Below are positions 33,668 through 40,461 of a stretch of DNA of 40,461 nt, one piece after another. Source of the DNA: Microtetraspora glauca (lineage in GTDB: Bacteria; Actinomycetota; Actinomycetes; Streptosporangiales; Streptosporangiaceae); contig BBYL01000047.1 in assembly GCA_001570385.1 (NCBI GenBank), positions 1 to 40,461 of the forward strand, given 5' to 3'. Positions within the stretch are counted from its first letter, which is position 1. The number at the start of each line of letters is the position of its first letter. The position numbers and the translations under genes are program-made. The notes under the pieces are model-generated. The model worked only from the letters and a program-made list of their open reading frames with translations. It had not been told where the DNA came from and searched no databases.

Positions 33668-33701
33668 CATCGGATGGTTTACGTATTCCTTGCCAAACCG
33701 A
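33668..33701 (-). promoter_or_regulatory. Shared regulatory element, copy 2 (between the transporter operon and the LuxR gene)
   Basis: The minus strand of 33668-33687 reads AATACGTAAACCATCCGATG, identical to copy 1 at 25309-25328. The adjoining TCGGTTTGGCAAGG at 33688-33701 aligns with the left arm of copy 1. Read on the plus strand it contains a GGTTT...AAACC dyad (33676-33698). Orientation towards the transporter operon equals that of copy 1 towards the peptidase operon. It lies 30 bases before the LuxR start codon, so autoregulation is possible. Confidence 0.75.
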
Positions 33702-33730
33702 TCTCGGGCACGCTAATCCTGGAGGACCCC

Positions 33731-34702
33731 ATGGATCAGATCAGCCTGAGCGCGCGCCACCTCCACGCGGTCGCCGAACTGGGCTTTCGGGTGGCCCAGG
33801 ATGGGGCGCACGGTGCGATGACGGCGCTGCGTCAGGTGATCCCGGTGGAGGCCTACGAGTTCGTCGCGTTCGATCCGGCGACCGGGCGCCACCGGTCATT
33901 GGTGTCCGCCGGGTACGCCCGCGTCGACGCCGACGCCGCGGAGGAATACACCAGCCTCGCCCCCTATCGCCGGGCGATGTCGCTGAAGGAGCCCCTGGTC
34001 ATGGGCTCCCCCGGCACCGAGCGGTACTTCCGCCGCCACCTGGAGCCGTACGGCTGGCAGGCCGGGATCACGACGCCGCTGTTCCTTTCCGAGGGGCGCT
34101 ACACCGGGCTGCTGCACCTCCACACGCGGGACGCCTTTCCTCCGGAGACCACCGCTGTGATCTCCGCGGTCTCCCCCGCGCTGGCGCACGTCACGGACCT
34201 CACCCGGTGCGTCATCGACACGCTCGGGCTGCCGCCGGGATTCCGCGCGCTGGCGTTCGAGCGCGGAGGGCGGTGCCGTACCGTGGCGGGCTGGCCCCCG
34301 TCCGACGCGCTGGCCACCGAGCCGGCCATGGCGGCGCTGGCCCGCGAGTTCATCGACTCGCGTGAGCTCTCCCGGCGCGGGTTGTGGCTCGACGGGGCCG
34401 GCCAGTGGCGGGAGCTTCGCGTCCACCGCGCCGGTGTCGGGTTCCACGGCTCCATCCAGGGCGCCCTCATCGCCGAGCGTCCCTGCGCCCTGCCGTACGA
34501 ACTGACGGCGCGGGAACTGGAGGTGCTCACCCGGGTCGCGCGGGGCGACTCCAACCCCCAGATCGCCGCCGCTCTGGTCCTCAGCGTCCGGACGGTCACC
34601 ACCCACCTGGAGCACGTCTTCGCCAAGCTGGGGTGCGACAGCCGTACGCGCCTGACCACGAAGGCACTGGCCGAAGGTCTTTGCCGGCTGGATCTCCCCT
34701 GA
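33731..34702 (+). CDS. LuxR-type transcriptional regulator with N-terminal GAF-like sensor region
   Basis: This 323-residue protein has an N-terminal two-thirds that looks like a GAF-type ligand-binding region (about 10-190; VEAYEFVAFDPATGRH, AGITTPLFLSEGRYTGLLHL). The C-terminal LuxR/NarL helix-turn-helix is at about 255-315: LTARELEVLTRVARGDSNPQ, IAAALVLSVRTVTTHLEHVF, AKLGCDSRTRL. There is no receiver domain and no ATPase, so it should respond to a ligand. ATG 33731 has GGAGG at 33721-33725. It is divergent from the peptide transporter; the shared element lies between them. It is the best local candidate for binding that element. Confidence 0.9.
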   Translation: MDQISLSARHLHAVAELGFRVAQDGAHGAMTALRQVIPVEAYEFVAFDPATGRHRSLVSAGYARVDADAAEEYTSLAPYRRAMSLKEPLVMGSPGTERYFRRHLEPYGWQAGITTPLFLSEGRYTGLLHLHTRDAFPPETTAVISAVSPALAHVTDLTRCVIDTLGLPPGFRALAFERGGRCRTVAGWPPSDALATEPAMAALAREFIDSRELSRRGLWLDGAGQWRELRVHRAGVGFHGSIQGALIAERPCALPYELTARELEVLTRVARGDSNPQIAAALVLSVRTVTTHLEHVFAKLGCDSRTRLTTKALAEGLCRLDLP

Positions 34703-34771
34703 GCGCACGCGGCGCCGATGTCCGGCCGCCGCATGGCAGCTGAGCGGAACATTTCACTTCTTCGGCTGTCA

Positions 34772-34793
34772 ACGGCGTCGACTCGGACGCCGT
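34772..34793 (+). terminator. Hairpin downstream of the LuxR gene
   Basis: ACGGCGTC (34772-34779) pairs with GACGCCGT (34786-34793) around a six-base loop, 70 bases after the LuxR stop. Confidence 0.5.
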
Positions 34794-35049
34794 CCTCAAA
34801 GTCGTGACGCCGAACCCATCAGCATGGCGCCAGACAATATGTCGATCCCAAATACATGGCCGCAACCATCGCCGTATCACTCCAATAGGCCTTCACCTGC
34901 ACTTTTCACAATGAAGCGGGCTCTTCCCTGCGAACTAGTTGAGAGCAGGGAGTGAGGACTATTGGGACAGGGACCCGGAACTTGAAAAGATAGCCGTACG
35001 TTTGCCGTTTCACTATTCCCTCTCTCGCCGAGGAGGCGAGGTCGAACCG
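34794..35049. other. Intergenic region upstream of the broken nSTAND/WD40 gene
   Basis: I see no gene here. The stretch around 34830-34910 is noticeably richer in A and T than its surroundings. TCCCTGC (34925-34931) can pair with GCAGGGA (34945-34951). It presumably held the promoter of the now broken gene downstream. Confidence 0.4.
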
Positions 35050-38000
35050 ATGAGCACGGCCGCCGACGATCAGGACTTACCCGAACCGGTACGCGACGAG
35101 ATTCACCGGGGTGTCCGCCGCTGGATCCTCCGGACGAAGAACGAGCATCACCCCGCCCGGGCGAACGCGACACGCTGGAGCGCGAACGCCGTGCTCGGCG
35201 CACTCGCCGTATCCACTCTGGCTCCGGTCTGCGTCGCCGTCGCGGCAGGGGGGATCGGCGCTGCGGCGCTTGCCGCCCTCACCGGAGTGGGCACCAACGT
35301 TCTCAGCGACCTGATCATGCGGAGCGCCCAGGGGATGCGCAGCCGCGGTCAGACCGCCGAGCAGGTCGAGGCCGATCTGATTCAGGGGATCCGTGCGATC
35401 CTGGAGACCGACGACGACGCGGCGGCCGAGTTGCGGCGGGGTCTCGCCCATCTGCTGCGCGTGACCGACGCCCACGAGGTCGTCCGGGAAGTCGCCGATG
35501 ACAACGGGCTCGCGGAGATGACGGAGTCGATCACCCTCCTGAGCACGCGGTTCTCCGAGTTCGCGTTCCTGTGGGAAGCGATTCCCAGGATCGAACGCAT
35601 CCTGCGGAGCCACAGCTCTTCTCTCCACCAACTGCAAATGCGCGTGACGCAGCTCCTCGAAACGCAGTCGGCCGCGGTGCGGACGCCCTCGGACTCCGCG
35701 CAGACGTTTCCCGGGTGCCCGTACAAGGGGTTGGAACCGTTCGTAGAGGAGGACTTTCCTTTCTTCCACGGCCGAGAACGGGTGACTGAGCAGTTGGTCG
35801 AAGCGGCCGCCGCCCGGATGACGGGTTCCGGCCTGCTCCTGCTCGCGGGAGCGTCAGGCGCGGGCAAGACGTCCCTGTTGCGTGCCGGGCTGCTGCCCTG
35901 CCTCTCGGCGGGGCACGAAAAGCTGCCCCAGGCCGTACGGTGGCCGCGCGCGATACTCACTCCCACCGCGTCCCCCCTGACCGAGCTGATCGCCCACCTG
36001 ACGGTCGCGTTCGGCCCCGAATCCGCCGCTCCACTCGAACGGGTCGTCGACGAACCGCACCTGGCACATGAGATCGTCTACCGACTCCTCCTCGGACACG
36101 CTGTCCCAGGCCATGCTGATGACCTGGCGAAGACGCGAAGGCGACCGGCTCACCCGGCGGGGATACGTCGCGGCGGGCGGCATCGAGAACGCTGTCCGCA
36201 CTGCGGCGGAGGAGGTCTACCACGCCCTACCGCCGGCGCAGCAGGAGCTGGTCCCCACGTTGTTCCAGTGCCTGACCCAGATCACTCCCGACGGCGGCCA
36301 CGTCCGGCGGGCGGTGCGGGTGAACGACGCGGAGTCCAGGGCGGTTCTGGAGAGATTCGCCGCGATGCGCCTCATAGTGCTGGGGAGGGACAGCGCCGAG
36401 ATCTCTCACGACGTGCTGCTGACGGCTTGGCCGCGCCTGCGTGGATGGCTGAACGGGGATGAGGCGGAACGCCTGCTCATCGCCGAGCTGCACCAGGAGG
36501 CCGAGAGCTGGAAACGGAATGGGCGCCGCCGCGACTCGCTCTACAGCCGCCGCCGGATCAGGAGCGTCAGGAAGACAGTGGCCCGCTGGAAGGCCGGCGA
36601 CCGGGACCGCTACCCGCCGCTGGAGCCGGTGGCCGAGGCGTTCCTCACCGCCTCGGCCCAGAAGGTCCGCAGGAAGGGTCTCGCCTGGCTCGCGGCGACG
36701 GTGGCGCTTGTCACGATCGCGGGCGTCACCTGGATGAGCACGAGCAACGAGCGGGCTCTGGCCGAGGCCCGCTCACTCTCGGCCACGGTCATGAACCGGA
36801 GTCATGCCGTGCGGCAGAGCGATCCGTTCATGTCGGGCCTGCTGGCCGCAGCCGCGTGGCAGATCTGGCACAGTGGCGAAGCCCGGCAGGGCATGCTCGA
36901 CTTCCTGGCCACCACGGCGCAGACGGTGATGCCCGTTTCGACCGCCGGAGGCATCAGCCCCGACGGCGACGTGATCGTCACTATCGGCACCGGCGACACG
37001 ATCGAGGTGTGGGATGTGAAGAGCCGCAGGCGGGTCGGCACCCTGCCGGACAGCCACACCGGTTCCATCTTCGGCACGCTCTTCAGCCCCGATGGGAAGA
37101 TCCTGGCCAGCGTGGGGCAGGACCATACAGTACGCCTGTGGGACGTGGCCTCTCGCAAGCCGGTCAACGCGCCCATCATGCCGGTCCCCGACGTCTCCGA
37201 CCCGAACGGCCGCGTGGACACCGTCGGCTTCAGCCCGGACGGCGAAGTCATCGCTGTGGCCACCCTCGATGAGCGGATCAGGTTCTACGACGTCGTTACG
37301 GGCAAGCCCGCAGGCTCGCCGATGAGAAGACCTCCCGACACGAGTCAGATGGCGTTCGGTCCCGACGGCCGCACGATCTTCACCGTCCAGGACGAGACCA
37401 TGCGCGTTTGGGACAGGGTCACCGGGCAGCGGCTGTCCGACCTCCCCGTCAAGGTGGACTTCCTGGGCCTCCACGGCGGCATTCTCCTGACGTACCACGA
37501 CGGCGAGGTCCGGCTCTGGCAGGCGTCCTCGCTCCGCAGCATGGGCGATCCCATCCGCACGGGGAAGATCGAGAAATTCGCCGTCAACCCGAACGGCTCG
37601 ACCCTGGCCACGGCCGTCGACCGAAGCGTCCAATACTGGGACGTCAAACCGGCCGCCGTACGGGGACGACAGTCACCGGCCACACCGACGACATCGTCTC
37701 GATGAGTTTCACCAGCGAAGGCACCCGCCTGTGGACCACGTCCCATGACGGGACGGGGCGGCTCTGGAACACCACCACCCTGGCCCGGATCGGCGATCCT
37801 ATGACGCTCAGCAAGGCCGGAACCTCCTCCGACCGCTACGCGAAGGTGCTGTCCTTCGGCTCCGACGGCAGCGCGTTGACGGTTGCCATCGACCACGTGC
37901 TCCAGCAGTGGACGACCGACGGCAGGCGAGGTCAAACCCTTCCGGCAGGCGCGCTCGCCGTATCCCCGGACGGGCGGACGGTCGCCGTCGCGCAGGATGG

Positions 38001-38842
38001 GAAGCTCGTGCTTCGAGATCGTGCGACGGGCCGCCGCGTAGGGGCATCGCTGCGACGGGAATATGCAGCAGATCGCGTTCAGCCCGGGCTGGCGCTCGGT
38101 CGCGATCGCCGAAAGGAACGACATCCAGGTATGGGACCTGGCCACCGGCCGCCCCCTCAGCCGCGTCATGACAGGTCATGGAGAGGACCTCACGGGACAC
38201 GACCCCGACAACAACGTCATCACCGGCCCCATCGACGGCATCGCGGACATGGCTTTCAGCCCTGATGGCGCAACTCTGGCCTCCGCCGGGGTGGACGGGG
38301 TGCTGCGCTTCTGGGATGTCGCCACCGGCCGCACCACGAAGAAGACCGAGGAGGCCAGCGCCGATGTCGTGGAGATCGACAGGAGCGGCCACCACGCGGT
38401 CACGCTCTGGCTCGACCCCACCGACCCCGACTTCGGCGTGATCCGACTGTGGGACGTGGCCACCCGCCGGCCGATCGGCGCGCCATGGCAGGCCCACGCC
38501 GGCGGCGCCGATGCCGCGGCGTTCAGCTCAGACGGGCGCACGCTGGCCACCGCGGGCCGTGACGGCGAGATCCGGCTGTGGGACGTGGCCACCCGCCGGC
38601 CGATCGGCGCGCCGATCAAGGGTCACCAGGGATTCGTCACCTCCCTCGTCTTCAGCCCGGACGGGAAGGTCCTGGCCAGCGCGGGCGACGACGGCACCGT
38701 ACGCCTGTGGAGCACGAACCTTCCCGACGATCCGCAGAAGGCGGTGTGCGCCGTCGCGGGCCGCCCGCTGACGGAGGACGAATGGCGGCGCCACCTGCCG
38801 GAGACCGCGGCTCCCGAGGATCTGGGCTGCGGTCGCGGCTGA
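35050..38842 (+). pseudogene. Broken nSTAND-type NTPase with WD40 repeats
   Basis: Three frames together encode one former protein. From ATG 35050 (GAGG eight bases upstream) come a helical N-terminal region with a hydrophobic Gly/Ala-rich patch (VAAGGIGAAALAALTGVG), then the nSTAND signature PYKGLEPFVEEDFPFFHGRE and Walker A GASGAGKTS. Around 36090-36105 the frame changes and the sequence jumps to the late winged-helix part (LSQAMLMTWRRREGDRLTRR); about 250 residues with Walker B and sensors are missing. A membrane-like helix (LAWLAATVALVTIAGVTW) and WD40 blades follow. A one-base loss near 37646-37648 (VK to TGRRTGTTVTGH) and an extra base near 38053 (GASLDGNMQQIAFSPG) break the propeller. 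Intact relatives are signal-dependent NTPases, some in defence or cell-death systems. This copy should not make an active ATPase. Confidence 0.88.
38447..38613 (+). repeat. Identical 38-bp stretches in adjacent WD40 blades
   Basis: Bases 38447-38484 and 38576-38613 are identical over 38 bp. The offset is 129 bp, exactly 43 codons, one WD blade. Both encode WDVATRRPIGAP. This points to recent blade duplication or gene conversion before or after the gene was broken. Confidence 0.9.
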
Positions 38843-39023
38843 TCCGCCTTCCAGTGGACGCGGCGCATGACCGTGCTCCACATACCGGGCCGTCGAGCGT
38901 TCTCGGGACGTTGCTCGGCTTGAGATCGCCGCACACCCACTCGAACAGCACTCAATCTGGTCCACCGCGAAGAAGTGGAATGGACCCAGGTGACTCCGAC
39001 AGTGATTCTGAGATCCTGGGGTA

Positions 39024-39833
39024 GTGGTGATCAGAACGGACGACGGTGAACATTTGGGGCTACTGTTCACGGACGGCGGGGGCGACCGCGCCCTCCCGTC
39101 CGGCCTCCCGCCGGGGTCCCTGGTGTGGCCGGATCCGGAGTACGACAAGCTCCGGACGCACCGCCGCCCCTCGTTCTGGCTCAGCGACGCGCCCGTCCCC
39201 GCGTCGCTGTGGGCCCACCTACGGGCCGAACACCCCCGGTCCGGCCTGTGGCCCGTACTCCTGGAAGACTCCGTACAGCCCTGGTCGGCGGGGCAGATCG
39301 CGCCGGAGCCGGCGTCCGAGATCGACAACTACCGGGCCGGCGCGTTCATGGCGGAGGTCTGGCAGGACCTGCTCGCCGGTGGAGTGGCCGACCTCGCGCC
39401 CTACGGCCAGGACTGTCCGGGCACGGCGGAACCCGGCCGGTTGGTGGCCGACCCCGACGTGGTGGCCGACTGGTACGCCCGGATCGTGGCCGGACGCCGC
39501 ACACCACTCGGTCTGGCGGCGGTCGAGCGGGGTGCCGACGCCCTCGCGGTGATGGGCTGGCAGGGCGCGGTGCACCACAACGAATGGACCGTCCCCCTGG
39601 CCGCCGTCGTGCGTAGCTGGGAGGAACGTTTCGGCGTACGGGTGATCGGCATGGGATTCAACACCCTCGACCTCAGCGTCGCCGCGCCTCCGGCCACCTT
39701 CGAGCACGCGCTGCACGTCGCCGCCGAGCACTGGACGTTCTGCCCCGACAGCATCCTGCAGGGGCCCGGAACGCTCGCGGACTACGCCGAGCAGATCTGC
39801 GGCAAGAACGCCTGGTCATTCTGGTGGGATTGA
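39024..39833 (+). CDS. DUF4253-domain protein
   Basis: This 269-residue protein has a C-terminal half carrying the DUF4253 pattern. It contains VPLAAVVRSWEERFGVRVIG with the short segment MGFNTLDLSVAAPP, then the closing part HVAAEHWTFCPDSILQGPGT and ADYAEQICGKNAWSFWWD. The N-terminal half begins with a short beta-rich segment and contains RPSFWLSDAPVPASLW and GLWPVLLED. No signal peptide or membrane helix is seen. The family is common in actinomycetes and its function is unknown; it is sometimes found near toxin-immunity genes, but no toxin is present here. GTG 39024 follows GGGGTA. It stands alone, 181 bases after the broken WD40 gene. Confidence 0.85.
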   Translation: MVIRTDDGEHLGLLFTDGGGDRALPSGLPPGSLVWPDPEYDKLRTHRRPSFWLSDAPVPASLWAHLRAEHPRSGLWPVLLEDSVQPWSAGQIAPEPASEIDNYRAGAFMAEVWQDLLAGGVADLAPYGQDCPGTAEPGRLVADPDVVADWYARIVAGRRTPLGLAAVERGADALAVMGWQGAVHHNEWTVPLAAVVRSWEERFGVRVIGMGFNTLDLSVAAPPATFEHALHVAAEHWTFCPDSILQGPGTLADYAEQICGKNAWSFWWD

Positions 39834-39946
39834 TCCTGCGTGTGACGCCTTGAATTAATTGACCAGAATACGGACCGAATGCACGTGGAGAGAGGTCCCG
39901 ATCGCCCATTATGGCGCCCAGCGGGGACATTTCACCCCTAGGCCAA

Positions 39947-40003
39947 CTCTTGGGTGGATTCAGAAGTATGCCGGTAGACAGACACATGTCGGCCACCCAA
40001 GAG
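39947..40003. repeat. 11-bp perfect inverted repeat
   Basis: CTCTTGGGTGG (39947-39957) and CCACCCAAGAG (39993-40003) are perfect reverse complements separated by 35 bases. They lie in the 250-bp gene-free gap between the DUF4253 gene and the intron end. T-rich sequence (40016-40020) follows on the plus strand. Confidence 0.7.
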
Positions 40004-40084
40004 ATACCTCACCCGTTTTTGCGGCACGGTAGAACAGCACTCGAAGCTCCTGGAGTGGTGTTGCTCTTGGTCGACAACCCACTT

Positions 40085-40158
40085 GTCGGGTGGCCCCGAG
40101 GGATTTCACCTCGGGGCTCCCACAGATCCCGGCGTGAACCTCTCGGTTCACCGGGCTC
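40085..40158 (-). ncRNA. Group II intron domains V and VI
   Basis: Domain V occupies 40158-40125 on the minus strand. It is 34 bases long: 5' GAGC start with the catalytic AGC, a 14-base strand, GAGA tetraloop, then a 7-base strand, two-base bulge GC and 7-base closing strand. This is exactly the canonical layout. Domain VI (about 40122-40085) has an 8-bp stem of CCCCGAGG (40116-40109 on this strand) with CCTCGGGG (40101-40094). An unpaired A in CCA lies before the final CCCGAC, the expected branch point. Confidence 0.9.
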
Positions 40159-40170
40159 CTGTCACTCTGG

Positions 40171-40461
40171 TCACCAGGCGTGCGGGACCGAAGGTGTCCA
40201 TGGCCAGTGCGCGAACATGCGGGGACATCGCTGTGTGATTCCCCGCCAGCACTCCAGGGCCTTCTTCTTAGCTTGCAGCCGTTTGTATTTGTTGCGGATC
40301 CAGCGCATTAGGTAGGCGTTGATGCGCGTCCGAAGGGGATACAGAGCGGAGCGGTAATACGCGCCGTAGTACTGCATCCAGCCGCGCACGATCGGATTGA
40401 TCCGTCGTGCGAGGTCGGTGAAGGTATGGCCGGTGCGGTGGTGCAGTCGCCAGGACCGCAC
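40171..40461 (-). CDS. ltrA: Group II intron reverse transcriptase/maturase, C-terminal part
   Basis: The visible 96 residues are the maturase-specific (GIIM/X) domain. They include RRINPIVRGWMQYYGAYYRS, LYPLRTRINAYLMRWIRNKY and a Lys-rich segment, then RMFAHWPWTPS. The protein stops shortly after, with no HNH endonuclease domain, as in endonuclease-less intron proteins. The reverse transcriptase domain lies beyond the right edge. The protein binds its own intron RNA to promote splicing and retrohoming. Confidence 0.92.
   Translation of the reverse strand: MRSWRLHHRTGHTFTDLARRINPIVRGWMQYYGAYYRSALYPLRTRINAYLMRWIRNKYKRLQAKKKALECWRGITQRCPRMFAHWPWTPSVPHAW

Larger units (their letters stand above)
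40085..40461 (-). mobile_element. 3' part of a group II intron (continues beyond the window)
   Basis: The minus strand carries the C-terminus of an intron-encoded maturase, followed 12 bases after its stop by a canonical domain V and then domain VI. The intron most likely ends with CCCGAC at 40090-40085. The proposed branch-point A lies seven bases from that end. The 5' part of the intron and its upstream exon are outside the window. The downstream exon (40084 and lower) shows no recognisable gene. Confidence 0.88.

Noticed and set aside
36068..38842. Separate functional WD40 genes in each of the three frames
   Set aside because: The frames continue one another at exact homologous points of the same propeller, and none has its own ribosome-binding site, so they are parts of one broken gene.
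1..40461. CRISPR arrays, tRNA or rRNA genes
   Set aside because: No regularly spaced repeats with unique spacers and no tRNA- or rRNA-like sequence were found on either strand by eye.

Overview
This window is 40.5 kb of very GC-rich DNA. GTG starts, ATGA/GTGA gene overlaps, Tat and lipoprotein signals, eukaryote-like Ser/Thr kinases and a mycobacterial/streptomycete-style iron box all point to an actinomycete. A member of the Streptosporangiales or a streptomycete-like genus is most likely. That placement rests on gene style only, because no rRNA or marker gene is present.

Left part (1-8.3 kb). The window opens with the tail of a secreted protein, followed by a strong hairpin terminator and a DUF916-like, C-terminally anchored surface protein. 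Next come a lipoprotein and an ABC-F ATPase on the minus strand. The ABC-F gene has a possible attenuator leader and an in-frame minisatellite. The efeU-efeO-efeB iron-uptake operon follows, preceded by a clear IdeR/DmdR-type iron box and a second partial box.

Middle part (8.4-25.1 kb). Two tandem membrane Ser/Thr kinases and a third membrane protein form one cassette. They carry four related Cys/Trp-containing extracytoplasmic domains between them. On the minus strand lie a CehA/McbA-type PHP metallohydrolase, a translationally coupled mutA-mutB-meaB methylmalonyl-CoA mutase operon, a PGRP-type amidase without a visible signal peptide, and mtnA of methionine salvage. Smaller genes follow: a VOC protein, a remnant of an aldo/keto reductase, a DUF5925-type AAA ATPase and a small membrane protein.

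Peptide locus (25.3-34.7 kb). A plus-strand operon encodes a C39-like cysteine peptidase, an S9 serine peptidase and an M20 metallopeptidase. Facing it is a minus-strand operon for an oligopeptide ABC importer: a lipoprotein binding protein and two permeases, with no ATPase genes. A LuxR-type regulator is divergent from the importer. An identical 20-bp sequence, in the same orientation relative to the downstream genes, lies upstream of both operons, and one copy sits in the regulator/importer divergent region. I infer a co-regulated peptide import and degradation regulon, with the LuxR protein as first candidate regulator. I consider this the most interesting system in the window.

Right part (34.7-40.5 kb). 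A nSTAND-type NTPase/WD40 gene is a clear pseudogene, with an internal deletion that removes the core of the ATPase and two further frameshifts. It is followed by a DUF4253 gene and the 3' end of a group II intron on the minus strand, with recognisable domains V and VI and the C-terminus of its maturase. The rest of the intron lies beyond the window.
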